Source of the DNA: Alphaproteobacteria bacterium
GTDB lineage: Bacteria > Pseudomonadota > Alphaproteobacteria > UBA8366 > Aestuariispiraceae
Assembly (NCBI GenBank): GCA_006844765.1
Contig: SPJV01000076.1
Location: 1 to 64,000 of the forward strand
Direction of reading: 5' to 3'
Length of the DNA: 64,000 bases
Below the pieces are notes generated by a model. It saw only the letters and a list, made by a program, of their open reading frames with translations, had not been told where the DNA came from and did no database searches. The position numbers and the translations under genes were made by a program. Below, piece by piece: positions 46,401 to 54,608 of this stretch; the stretch's first letter is position 1, and the number at the start of each line of letters is the position of its first letter.

Positions 46401-46715
46401 TCAGAACAGAGGTTCAGCGCCGCGCAAATAGAAAAGGCTGGCGATGCCAAGGGTCGGAAGTGCGACGGTCAAGGCTCGCGCTCCCCATCGTGTGGCGTGT
46501 TCGGGAAATGCGCAGGCGAAAAAATTCAACACTATCGCGATAGTAGCGGCCATCAGATAGAGCACCGGTTTTGTTTCCCAATCGAATGGGTGGACAATCA
46601 GGCTGTCCCCCGATTTTTTGGAGAAACCATCCATAGTTCCAAATCCGCCAAAGACAGTAATAACAGCTAGGATTGTTACCAATCCCATTCGCTTGCCGCG
46701 GTTCGGTTTGAACAT
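46401..46715 (-). CDS. Small membrane protein between gltD and gltB
   Basis: A 104-residue protein starting at ATG 46715 (MFKPNRGKRMGLV), eleven bases after the gltD stop and ending eleven bases before gltB. Three hydrophobic segments are likely (LVTILAVITVFGGFG, PVLYLMAATIAIVLNFFACAF and LTVALPTLGIASLFYL). Its family is not recognised. The tight spacing on both sides means it is translated with the two synthase subunits, and it could affect their membrane association or nitrogen transport, which is speculative. Confidence 0.8.
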   Translation of the reverse strand: MFKPNRGKRMGLVTILAVITVFGGFGTMDGFSKKSGDSLIVHPFDWETKPVLYLMAATIAIVLNFFACAFPEHATRWGARALTVALPTLGIASLFYLRGAEPLF

Positions 46716-46725
46716 TGTTCGGTCC

Positions 46726-48177
46726 TTACTCGGCGGCAGCGGCGGCGGCCGCTTTTTCATTCTGGATGTAGCGGTGAATGCCTTGCGCCGCGTCGCGGCC
46801 ATCGCGGATCGCCCAGACGACAAGGCTGGCGCCACGCACGATATCGCCGACGGCGAAGACCCCGTCCATCGAGGTCATTCCGGTCTTGTGATCCACCCAA
46901 AGGGTACCCCAATCGGTGATCGGCAGCGCTGGTTCATTCCACAGTGTCGGCAGTTCTTCCGGGTCGAAGCCGAGAGCCATGATCGCGATATCCGCTTCCA
47001 GCGTTTCGGCGGAGCCTTCGATTTCTTTCGGTGTTCGACGACCCGTCGCGTCCGGCTGTCCCAGGCGCATCTTCACCACACGCACGCCGGTCAGGTTTTG
47101 ATCATCGTCGCCGACAAAAGCTTCCGGCTGAGTTAGCCAGAGGAATTCGACGCCTTCCTCCTCGGCATGGTGCACCTCGCGTTGAGAACCCGGCATATTC
47201 GCCCGGTCGCGACGGTACAGACATCGCACTGATTTGGCACCCTGTCGGATAGCGGTTCGAACACAGTCCATGGCCGTATCACCACCGCCCACGACGACGA
47301 TGTTCTTGCCCTTAGCATCCAAGGTTCCGTCCGTGAAGTCAGGGACAGTGTCACCAAGACCCATTCGGTTGGAAGCCGTCAGGTAACGCATCGCCGGGAA
47401 GACATTGGACAATCCCATGCCCGGTGCCTTCATTTCTCGCGCCTTATAGACGCCGGTGGCAATCAACACCGCATCGTGACGCGCTCGTAACTCAGAGAAC
47501 GGAAGGGTGTCGCCAATCTCCACACCCAGCTCAAACGTAACACCGCTGTCTTCCAGCCACTTGGTCCGGCGCAGCACAATGTCCTTATCGAGTTTGAAGT
47601 TCGGAATGCCATAGATCAGCAAGCCACCGACCCGGTCATAGCGATCATAGACGGTGACTTTGTAGCCCTTGCGGCGCAGTTGTTCTGCGGCAGCAAGGCC
47701 GCCGGGGCCGGCACCAATGACACCGATGCTTTCCGGGCGCTCGCGCGGTGGAGAGATCGGCTTAACCCAGCCCTGATCCCAGGCGGTATCCGTGATGTAT
47801 TTTTCCACCTGCCCGATGGTGACGGTGCCATGGCCGGATTGCTCAATGACACAATTGCCTTCGCACAGCCGATCCTGCGGACAGATGCGTCCGCAAACCT
47901 CTGGGAAGGTATTGGTCGCGCTGGAGACTTCATAGGCCTCTTCCAACCGGCCCTCAGCCGTCAGCATCAGCCAGTCGGGAATGTTATTGTGCAAGGGGCA
48001 GTGAACCTGACAGAAGGGAACGCCGCATTGGCTGCATCGTCCTGCCTGATCGGCAGCGGCATTCGTGGCATAGCGCTTATAGATCTCACCGAAGTCGGCG
48101 CGGCGGAACTGGGCGTCGCGCTTATCTGGCGTCGCCTGCGCTCGCTCTACAAATTTCAGCATATTGTCGGTCGTCAT
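46726..48177 (-). CDS. gltD: Glutamate synthase small subunit
   Basis: A 483-residue beta subunit that passes NADPH electrons to GltB. The N-terminal cysteines for the Fe-S clusters are in RCSQCGVPFCQVHCPLHN. The FAD site is IGVIGAGPGGLAAAEQL, and the NADPH site is IVVVGGGDTAMDCVRTAIRQ. The ATG at 48177 has GGAGG eight bases upstream; the longer frame to 48294 lacks homology. It is first in the operon, an order opposite to the common gltB-gltD. Confidence 0.96.
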   Translation of the reverse strand: MTTDNMLKFVERAQATPDKRDAQFRRADFGEIYKRYATNAAADQAGRCSQCGVPFCQVHCPLHNNIPDWLMLTAEGRLEEAYEVSSATNTFPEVCGRICPQDRLCEGNCVIEQSGHGTVTIGQVEKYITDTAWDQGWVKPISPPRERPESIGVIGAGPGGLAAAEQLRRKGYKVTVYDRYDRVGGLLIYGIPNFKLDKDIVLRRTKWLEDSGVTFELGVEIGDTLPFSELRARHDAVLIATGVYKAREMKAPGMGLSNVFPAMRYLTASNRMGLGDTVPDFTDGTLDAKGKNIVVVGGGDTAMDCVRTAIRQGAKSVRCLYRRDRANMPGSQREVHHAEEEGVEFLWLTQPEAFVGDDDQNLTGVRVVKMRLGQPDATGRRTPKEIEGSAETLEADIAIMALGFDPEELPTLWNEPALPITDWGTLWVDHKTGMTSMDGVFAVGDIVRGASLVVWAIRDGRDAAQGIHRYIQNEKAAAAAAAE

Positions 48178-48241
48178 GCCGCACCCTCCACTCGAAGTCC
48201 AAAGCTTCGCCAGTCCATCTGCGATGGGTCTCATACTGGGT

Positions 48242-48280
48242 TGTCCTATTATCCGCAACAAAAAATCACCAAATAGGACA
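48242..48280. promoter_or_regulatory. 9-bp inverted repeat between gltD and uppP
   Basis: TGTCCTATT (48242-48250) and AATAGGACA (48272-48280) are exact inverse complements with a 21-base spacer, so their centres are 30 bases apart. They lie 65 bases upstream of the gltD start within a 276-base divergent promoter region. This may be a regulator site or a looping pair. Confidence 0.5.
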
Positions 48281-48453
48281 GTAGAACTGACCAATATTAT
48301 TCCGAAGATATCTGATGGTGCGCATTTCTTGGTTTGAGTACGGGCGCGAGATTCCCATGTAGTCTCAAAACAGGACTAAAAATTTTCACGAATTTCCGGG
48401 TGCGAGCACTTGATGAGGGTGGTATGATCCTACAGCATCGTGAGGGGGTAAAG

Positions 48454-49266
48454 GTGGCGTTCCACCATATATTGGTATTGGCGATCGTTCAGGGGATCAC
48501 CGAGTTTCTGCCGGTGAGCTCATCCGGTCATCTCGTGCTGGTTGGTCAGATGACCGATTGGCCGGATCAGGGACTGGCGATGGATGTCGCCGTCCATGTC
48601 GGATCGTTGTTGGCTGTCGTTATATATTGCGCGGCCGATATCTGGCGGATGATCGTGGGCGCCGGACGGCTTGCGACCGGACGCGGTGGGGATCAAGCCC
48701 GTCTTCTGGGCAATGTGATCATCGCGACAATCCCCGTCCTCGTCGCGGGGTTCTTTCTGAAGGACTATATCGGAACCTGGTTTCGTGACCCTGCCATCGT
48801 TGCCTGGGCAACCCTGGGCTTCGGTCTGCTGTTATGGGTCGCGGATCGCGTCGGCATGACCATCCGGCGTATGGAGCATATCCGGCTGCCCAGTGCGATT
48901 GCCATCGGTTGCTTCCAAGTGTTGGCCCTCATTCCCGGGACGAGCCGGTCCGGCATTACAATGACGGCGGGGCGTTTCCTCGGCATGGAACGGGCAGAAG
49001 CGGCGCGGTTCTCTCTTTTGCTGTCCATTCCGACGATCATCGCAGCAGGCGGCTTGATCGGCTGGGACATCTATCAAAGCGGAAACCTGGCGGTGACGGT
49101 CGACATGGCGATTGCCGCCGCTCTGTCCTTTGTCACTGCGCTGGTCTCGATCATCTTCATGATGTCATGGCTGAAGCGCGCCGGCTTCGGGATTTTCGTC
49201 CTCTACCGGATCATCCTCGGCTGTGGTCTGCTCTATTGGCTCTACGCCGACAGCTTGCCCTTCTAG
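48454..49266 (+). CDS. uppP: Undecaprenyl-diphosphatase UppP/BacA
   Basis: A 270-residue membrane enzyme that recycles undecaprenyl pyrophosphate for peptidoglycan and polysaccharide synthesis. The motifs VQGITEFLPVSSSGHLVLVG and IPGTSRSGITMTAGRFLGM carry the conserved Glu, Ser, His and Arg. The GTG at 48454 (VAFHHILVLAIVQG) has GAGGGG six bases upstream and gives the usual family length; an ATG at 48424, also with a GAGGG upstream, would add ten residues. Confidence 0.94.
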   Translation: MAFHHILVLAIVQGITEFLPVSSSGHLVLVGQMTDWPDQGLAMDVAVHVGSLLAVVIYCAADIWRMIVGAGRLATGRGGDQARLLGNVIIATIPVLVAGFFLKDYIGTWFRDPAIVAWATLGFGLLLWVADRVGMTIRRMEHIRLPSAIAIGCFQVLALIPGTSRSGITMTAGRFLGMERAEAARFSLLLSIPTIIAAGGLIGWDIYQSGNLAVTVDMAIAAALSFVTALVSIIFMMSWLKRAGFGIFVLYRIILGCGLLYWLYADSLPF

Positions 49267-49275
49267 TCTGCAGTC

Positions 49276-50343
49276 TTACCAGCCTGCGCGATCGATGATC
49301 CGCTGCGCCAGCGGCGCCAGATCGGCGATGGTTGAGATCGGCATGGTATCTTCCTTGAAGTCACCACCGAAGCTGAGCGAACCGGGTGTCGGGACCGCCG
49401 GATTTACCGGATATTCGAAGTTAACCGCGCCATAAAGTTCCTGGGCTTTTTGTTCGGTCAGGAACTCCAGGAAGCGAATGGCCTCTTCCTTGTTCTTGGA
49501 GTGCTTCGCGACCCCGCCGCCTGAGATATTGATATGCGTGCCACGGTCATCCTGGTTGGGGAAGATCAGCTCAACGGCTGCGGCCCATTCACGCTGCTCG
49601 GCTTTTTCAGAGTTCGCGAGTTTGCCGATATAGTAATTGTTCACAACGGTTGCATCGCATTGCCCTTCAAAGATCGCCTTGATTTGGGCACGGTCGTTCC
49701 CCTGCGGACGACGGGCAAGATTTGCAACGACACCTTTCGCCCAGGCCTCCGTCTCCGCTTCCCCATGCGCATGGATCATGGATGCCAGAAGCGCGCGGTT
49801 ATAGACATGGCTGCCGGGGCGAGAACAGAGACGCCCTTTCCAATCCGGGCCGGCCAAGTCTTCATAGCGCTTCAGGCCTTCCTTGCCTTCAGCTTCCTTA
49901 AAGACAGCGATGATCCGGGCACGTTTTGAGAAGGCAAACCAGCGGTTCCCCGGATCGCGCAGATGGGCCGGAATGTTTTTCTCCAGGATTGGCGAGTTGA
50001 CGGTCGCGAGAAGGTCTTTGTCCGCATAGACATGCAGGCGCGCGATATCGACGGTCAGGACCACGTCTGCCGGACTGCGTTCCCCTTCCGCTTGAAGCCG
50101 TTGGGCGAGGCCTTTCTTGGCGAAGACGATATTGACCTGGGTGCCGGTTTCTTCCTGATAGGCATCGATGAAGGGTTGGATCAGGAAGGGTTGGCGGTGG
50201 GAATAGATATTCAGCTCGCCCCCCATCGCATGGCCGATACCTGCGGCAACGATAGCCAGGGACAGGCCAATTGCGCCGGCGAGGTGCTTTGTCGATCTGG
50301 ACGTCAAACGGCCAGTGAGGAACGCCGTTATGGTCTTCGTCAT
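49276..50343 (-). CDS. Fe(3+) ABC transporter substrate-binding protein (internal start of the fused frame)
   Basis: The 355-residue portion from the internal ATG at 50343 could be made independently: AAGGGAAG lies five bases upstream and the first 42 residues look like a signal peptide (basic start, hydrophobic GLSLAIVAAGIGHAMG). The mature part begins ELNIYSHRQPFLIQPFIDAY, a classic FbpA/FutA beginning, and carries the tyrosine pair NNYYIGKL used as iron ligands in this family. It probably delivers ferric iron to the permease at 52911-54608. Whether it is released from, or attached to, the desaturase portion is unknown. Confidence 0.75.
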   Translation of the reverse strand: MTKTITAFLTGRLTSRSTKHLAGAIGLSLAIVAAGIGHAMGGELNIYSHRQPFLIQPFIDAYQEETGTQVNIVFAKKGLAQRLQAEGERSPADVVLTVDIARLHVYADKDLLATVNSPILEKNIPAHLRDPGNRWFAFSKRARIIAVFKEAEGKEGLKRYEDLAGPDWKGRLCSRPGSHVYNRALLASMIHAHGEAETEAWAKGVVANLARRPQGNDRAQIKAIFEGQCDATVVNNYYIGKLANSEKAEQREWAAAVELIFPNQDDRGTHINISGGGVAKHSKNKEEAIRFLEFLTEQKAQELYGAVNFEYPVNPAVPTPGSLSFGGDFKEDTMPISTIADLAPLAQRIIDRAGW

Positions 50344-51303
50344 GATACTTCCCTTCGAAGCGCTGTTCCGCACCGCCTGCCACGCATCGGTGACAGGGGT
50401 TAGATACAAAGCCTGCAGGCTATGCGGCCTGATCGTGTTTGATAGTCCGAACCTGATTCTTTCCTTAGGCCTCGTCACATAGAGCGTCCCACCGATCAAG
50501 TCCCAGATTGCCAGGACGGCACCGAAATTCCGGTCGAAATGTCGCATCGCTGCGGAGTGGTGGACCTGATGTTGGGCTGGTGAGATCAAGAAATGTTCGA
50601 TCAGGCGTCCATATCGGATCGGAATATGTGAATGTCGAAGATTGGCACCCAGCGCATTAAAGGCGAAAAGGAACACATTCGCGCCGAGGATTGAAAGCAA
50701 CTCTACCCGCCCGCCGAAGAAGAACACGAAGCCGGCAATCACGCTGGCCTGGACGAGTGTTGAGCGCAGGGCGAATAGGATACCTTCAACCGGATGGGTC
50801 CTGAACACGGTTAGTGGCGTCAGGGTCTCGGCAGAATGATGGACCTTGTGAAAGGCCCAGAGAACCGGCCACCGGTGCAGGCAACGATGCAGCAGATACT
50901 TTGTCGCATCGTCCAGAAGGAACAGCGTCACCGTGTAGAGAAACGCGATTACCCAGACCGGCGCTTGGTCCAGTAGGATCGGCCGACCACCGATCAACGG
51001 ATGGAGGCCTTCGAACAGCAACGTGGCGAGGGCGAGGCGGGAGATCAAGCGGGGGGCGACGCCCAGCATAACGGCTTGGTTTATCGCGAATATCTTTAGA
51101 TCGGCTTGGCTCGACGGAGACCAGATGACTTTTTTGGAAAAGACGGCGGAAAGCCCCTGACGGAACGACAGGCCGCGCGAAAATATCAAATAGAGGAGAG
51201 CCAATCCAATCGCGGTTGCCAGATATCCTACAAACATGCGCTTGGACGGGTCGAAGACGGCCCCGGTAATTTTGTCGGTATAGGAGAAGAAAAAATCCAG
51301 CAT
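49276..51303 (-). CDS. Sterol desaturase/fatty acid hydroxylase-like protein fused in frame to a ferric iron-binding protein
   Basis: One uninterrupted 675-codon frame encodes two normally separate proteins. Residues 1-320 form a membrane fatty-acid-hydroxylase/sterol-desaturase domain with about five helices and the di-iron histidine boxes HRCLH (139-143), HKVHH (152-156), HSH (224-226) and HQVHH (245-249). Residues 321-675 form a complete FbpA/FutA-type Fe3+-binding protein with its own Met, signal-like helix and ribosome binding site. No stop codon separates them. Either this is a true fusion, or the desaturase stop was lost and both products are made. DUF4856 lies 62 bases upstream. Confidence 0.82.
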   Translation of the reverse strand: MLDFFFSYTDKITGAVFDPSKRMFVGYLATAIGLALLYLIFSRGLSFRQGLSAVFSKKVIWSPSSQADLKIFAINQAVMLGVAPRLISRLALATLLFEGLHPLIGGRPILLDQAPVWVIAFLYTVTLFLLDDATKYLLHRCLHRWPVLWAFHKVHHSAETLTPLTVFRTHPVEGILFALRSTLVQASVIAGFVFFFGGRVELLSILGANVFLFAFNALGANLRHSHIPIRYGRLIEHFLISPAQHQVHHSAAMRHFDRNFGAVLAIWDLIGGTLYVTRPKERIRFGLSNTIRPHSLQALYLTPVTDAWQAVRNSASKGSIMTKTITAFLTGRLTSRSTKHLAGAIGLSLAIVAAGIGHAMGGELNIYSHRQPFLIQPFIDAYQEETGTQVNIVFAKKGLAQRLQAEGERSPADVVLTVDIARLHVYADKDLLATVNSPILEKNIPAHLRDPGNRWFAFSKRARIIAVFKEAEGKEGLKRYEDLAGPDWKGRLCSRPGSHVYNRALLASMIHAHGEAETEAWAKGVVANLARRPQGNDRAQIKAIFEGQCDATVVNNYYIGKLANSEKAEQREWAAAVELIFPNQDDRGTHINISGGGVAKHSKNKEEAIRFLEFLTEQKAQELYGAVNFEYPVNPAVPTPGSLSFGGDFKEDTMPISTIADLAPLAQRIIDRAGW

Positions 51304-51325
51304 GGAACCGGTGGATTGGAACTTG

Positions 51326-51349
51326 GGGATGGATGTTTACACCCATCCC
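51326..51349. other. Hairpin between the DUF4856 gene and the fused desaturase/iron-binding gene
   Basis: GGGATGG (51326-51332) and CCATCCC (51343-51349) form a perfect seven-base stem with a ten-base loop in the 62-base gap. No T-run follows on either strand, so it is more likely a message-processing or attenuating structure than a strong terminator. Confidence 0.4.
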
Positions 51350-51365
51350 TGTCATTCCGTCCAGG

Positions 51366-52790
51366 TCAATCGTTCTCTGCGCTGTCACCGTCGGACAGAG
51401 CATCGGTCAGGGCTTCCAGGTCACTGAGCTGGTCGTTGCCACGCGCCTTCACGCGATATGCATCCGCCATCAGCTTTTGGACTTTCAACATATGCAGCAT
51501 GTATTCGCCGATCCCGATACTTTGATCGCGGACATAATTGCCTTTTGAATCGATATCGACGACCTGGCTGACATTCGGCAGCAGCGGGCCGGCACCGATC
51601 AGACGGTTCAGGCGAACCGCGGTATCCCCCAGGTTTTTCCGACCCGCTTGTAACGCGAGACTGAAGCCCTTCAGCTCCCCCCAATGTTTGATGTATTTGG
51701 AGGTGAGTTTGGAGATCTCCGCATTCGTGTCGAGGGCGGACTGAATCTTGGCGAGGTCCTTATAAGCGGATCCGGCATATTTGAAGACCGCCTCGGCCAG
51801 GACTTTCTCCCAGTTTTCCTCAATCGTCGCTGCATGGCCACGAAGCGTGTTTCTCTGGTCGTCGGAAAGCGCTTCTCCGTTCGCGGCGGCAATCAGTTTG
51901 CGCCCTTCCAGGAAGGCGCCCGTGATCTTATGCAGATAATCCGTCTTGCCGCCTTTATCGAAGCCGGCTGCGTAATAGGCTGGCTGGAAGACCATTTCGG
52001 TCTTCAGATCGACGACACCGTCGCCATTGTGGTCAGCGAGTTTCAACGCATCGTCCGGTACATCCGATTTGCTGCCTTGTTTGGCGATCTCATAGATCTG
52101 ACGTGCGGTCAGGTCCATCGTATGCGCCGGCGTACCGAAGTAACCGAAGGCCTCATCCCAGGAATGTTCCTTGCCGGTATAGGCGGCACCGTCTTTGTAA
52201 GGCTTGTCATTTGGCTTGGTGTCCGCAGCCAAGTTTTCGTCGAGGTAGTTATCGACAACCTGGTTGTAGAAGACGGCCCCGATCAGGAACTTCGAGATCA
52301 GTTGAGGATAATTGTAGCCATTGGCGGCATCGACACCCTTGTTGGCCGCAGAGGCTTTGTCGATCCAGAAGGCAACCAGCTCGGGTCCGGTCATCCCATT
52401 GGGCATGCCGGTGATGGCGCCCTTATAGGTCTTGCCGGCAAGATTGCTGCCCTTGCTGATCTGGCCAACCTCTGTCTGTTTGATCTTGAAAGGGCCTTTG
52501 GTTTTCGGAGCGATGATCGGCCCGGAATCCTTGCCCTCATAATATTTCATCATCTGGGCTTTAAGGTCCGGGTTCGGGGATCCATTGCCCTTGCCGGCCA
52601 GTTTCTTCAAGGAATCATGCTGCGTTTGCCGCGCGATCTGGCCCGTATAAGAAACAGAGGTGGTTTTATCACCGCTGTAGCCTTTGACGGTGACAGGAAA
52701 TCCACCATAAAAGTTGCTGTCGGCGGATGCCGTTGTCGCGAAAAGCGCTAACGTTGCTGCGGCCGCGCTGTTGAGCAGGATTTTTTTCAT
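51366..52790 (-). CDS. DUF4856 domain-containing exported protein (imelysin-like)
   Basis: A 474-residue protein with a signal peptide (MKKILLNSAAAATLALFATTASA). The body is recognised as DUF4856, related to imelysin-type iron-regulated proteins, by the GKEHSWDEAFGYFGTPAH motif (207-223) and the extended helical C-terminal half. A sequence DHNGDGVVDLKT (253-264) fits an EF-hand-type calcium loop except for Thr at the last ligand. No lipobox is seen, so it is periplasmic or surface-exposed. It sits beside iron transporter genes and behind Fur-like sites, which points to iron acquisition; its exact role is not established. Confidence 0.85.
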   Translation of the reverse strand: MKKILLNSAAAATLALFATTASADSNFYGGFPVTVKGYSGDKTTSVSYTGQIARQTQHDSLKKLAGKGNGSPNPDLKAQMMKYYEGKDSGPIIAPKTKGPFKIKQTEVGQISKGSNLAGKTYKGAITGMPNGMTGPELVAFWIDKASAANKGVDAANGYNYPQLISKFLIGAVFYNQVVDNYLDENLAADTKPNDKPYKDGAAYTGKEHSWDEAFGYFGTPAHTMDLTARQIYEIAKQGSKSDVPDDALKLADHNGDGVVDLKTEMVFQPAYYAAGFDKGGKTDYLHKITGAFLEGRKLIAAANGEALSDDQRNTLRGHAATIEENWEKVLAEAVFKYAGSAYKDLAKIQSALDTNAEISKLTSKYIKHWGELKGFSLALQAGRKNLGDTAVRLNRLIGAGPLLPNVSQVVDIDSKGNYVRDQSIGIGEYMLHMLKVQKLMADAYRVKARGNDQLSDLEALTDALSDGDSAEND

Positions 52791-52821
52791 TGGTTTCCTC
52801 TGTCCAGATTGGGTATGAAAA

Positions 52822-52895
52822 TGCGACTTGTTCGCAAGGTGAGTTTTTAGTTGCGAGTTATTCTCACGTCAAGTGAGAATGCGAATTGTTTGCGA
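52822..52895. promoter_or_regulatory. Array of Fur-box-like inverted repeats in the divergent iron promoter
   Basis: The 120-base region between the DUF4856 gene and the permease contains several overlapping symmetric elements: TGCGACTTGTTCGCA (52822-52836), TTGCGAGTTATTCTCAC (52851-52867), the perfect repeat ATTCTCAC-N5-GTGAGAAT (52860-52880) and TGCGAATTGTTTGCGA (52880-52895). The GAGAAT/TGCGAA half-sites resemble Fur boxes in proteobacterial iron genes. Their placement suggests iron-dependent repression in both directions. Confidence 0.7.
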
Positions 52896-52910
52896 GTTGT
52901 TGAGGATTAC

Positions 52911-54608
52911 ATGGTTCGAGCGAGTGACCTGAAACTTGGGACGATCGAAGGTGCCTTCGCGGCATTGGCTCGATTGCTGGATCCGTGGGCGGTTGGTGTA
53001 TTCCTCATTGGCTTGTTCATCGTTGCACCCTTGGCGGCCATCCTTTGGGTCGCGATGGGCGATGGCGGGGATATCTGGCCACATCTGGCGGAAACCGTCT
53101 TGCCGCGTTACGTCGCGAACACGTTGATGCTAATGCTGGGTGTCGCGGCGGGTACACTGACCCTCGGTGTTGGCAGTGCCTGGCTGGTAAGCCGCTATAA
53201 ATTTCCCGGATCAGCCCTGTTCGCTTGGGCTTTGCTGCTGCCGGCTGCAGTGCCGGGCTACATCATCGCCTATACCTACACGGATTTTCTGGAATATGCG
53301 GGGCCGGTCCAAGGTCTGTTGCGTGATATTTTTGCGTGGCGCAGTGCACGCGATTATTGGTTCCCGGAGATCAGAAGCTTGGGCGGGGCCATCGCGGTGC
53401 TGTCCTTTGTGCTCTATCCTTATGTCTATCTGACGACCCGAACCGCCTTTCAAAATACACCGTCGTCCCTGTTTGAAGTCTGCCGCCTGCACGGGCGAAG
53501 TCCATTCTTCCGCGCGGCCCTGCCATTAGCCCGTCCGGGCATTGTCGCTGGGTTGTCCTTGGTGATGATGGAGACGATCTCTGACTTCGGAACGGTTGAA
53601 TTTTTCGCCGTCGAAACCCTGACGCTTGGTATTTTCAACACATGGCTTGGACTGAACAATCTTCCGGGGGCGGCCAAGCTTTCGGGTGTATTGTTCCTGT
53701 TCGTAATGGTTTTGCTGCTGATGGAACTCTATGCGCGTCGCCGTCAGCGGTTTCACGAAACCTCTTCCAAGCACAAATTTGAAGTTGTTATGAAAGTCGA
53801 TGGTTGGCGCGGTTGGTTGATGACCGGGATTTGTGCTGTGCCGTTGATCCTCGGGTTCATCCTTCCGGTGGGGGTTCTGACGAATTTCGTAATGAAAGGA
53901 CTGGGAAGCTTCGACTATGCCGCAATCGGCCTTGCCGCCTGGCACAGTTTACAGGTTGCGGCGATAGCTGTTGCGGTCATCGTGTCGATCGGCTTGTTCT
54001 TCAATCTTGTTATCGCCTATCGCGGCGGGACCTTCCTTAAGGGGTTGGTCTATTTGGGGATCTGCGGATATGCGATGCCCGGCGCCATTCTGGCAGTTGG
54101 CACCGTGATCGTCTTCGCCGGATTGGAACAGGGGCTAGGAATCTCGCTTCTCGCATCTGGGACGACAGCGCTAATCTTTGCCTATGCCGTGCGTTTCATG
54201 GCGGTTGGCTATGGAACAGTGAATGCCGGTATGCAGCGCGTTCCGAACCGGCTGATGGAAGCTGGGATGGTGCTGGGTCGCAGTTTCCGGGCCAATATTC
54301 ACCGGATCGTCTTGCCGTTATTGCGAGGCAGCCTGATTGCCGCTGCCTTGTTGGTCGCGGTTGATGTCCTGAAGGAACTGCCAATGACCTTGTTGTTGCG
54401 GCCCTTCAATTTTGAGACCCTGGCAACCTATGTCTATCAATTCGCGTCCGATGAATTGTTGGAGGAATCGTCCCTGGCGGCGTTGATGATCGTCCTTGTC
54501 GGAATTGGCCCTCTTATCTTCCTCAGCACCGCGGCGGGGAAGGTCGGCGCAATAACCCACCGTGGAAGCCCGGATCAAAATTCAGGGGTGGATGAAGAGG
54601 GGGCTTAA
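52911..54608 (+). CDS. Ferric iron ABC transporter permease (FbpB-like)
   Basis: A 565-residue inner-membrane permease with about twelve helices in two homologous halves, each with an EAA-type loop (EVCRLHGRSPFFRAALPLARPG is followed by EAGMVLGRSFRANIHRIVLPL). This is the fused two-domain form used with FbpA-type iron-binding proteins. The ATG at 52911 has GAGG six bases upstream; an upstream GTG at 52851 lies within the Fur-like repeats. No ATPase (FbpC) gene follows. Its stop shares TTAA with the stop of the convergent GNAT gene. Confidence 0.92.
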   Translation: MVRASDLKLGTIEGAFAALARLLDPWAVGVFLIGLFIVAPLAAILWVAMGDGGDIWPHLAETVLPRYVANTLMLMLGVAAGTLTLGVGSAWLVSRYKFPGSALFAWALLLPAAVPGYIIAYTYTDFLEYAGPVQGLLRDIFAWRSARDYWFPEIRSLGGAIAVLSFVLYPYVYLTTRTAFQNTPSSLFEVCRLHGRSPFFRAALPLARPGIVAGLSLVMMETISDFGTVEFFAVETLTLGIFNTWLGLNNLPGAAKLSGVLFLFVMVLLLMELYARRRQRFHETSSKHKFEVVMKVDGWRGWLMTGICAVPLILGFILPVGVLTNFVMKGLGSFDYAAIGLAAWHSLQVAAIAVAVIVSIGLFFNLVIAYRGGTFLKGLVYLGICGYAMPGAILAVGTVIVFAGLEQGLGISLLASGTTALIFAYAVRFMAVGYGTVNAGMQRVPNRLMEAGMVLGRSFRANIHRIVLPLLRGSLIAAALLVAVDVLKELPMTLLLRPFNFETLATYVYQFASDELLEESSLAALMIVLVGIGPLIFLSTAAGKVGAITHRGSPDQNSGVDEEGA

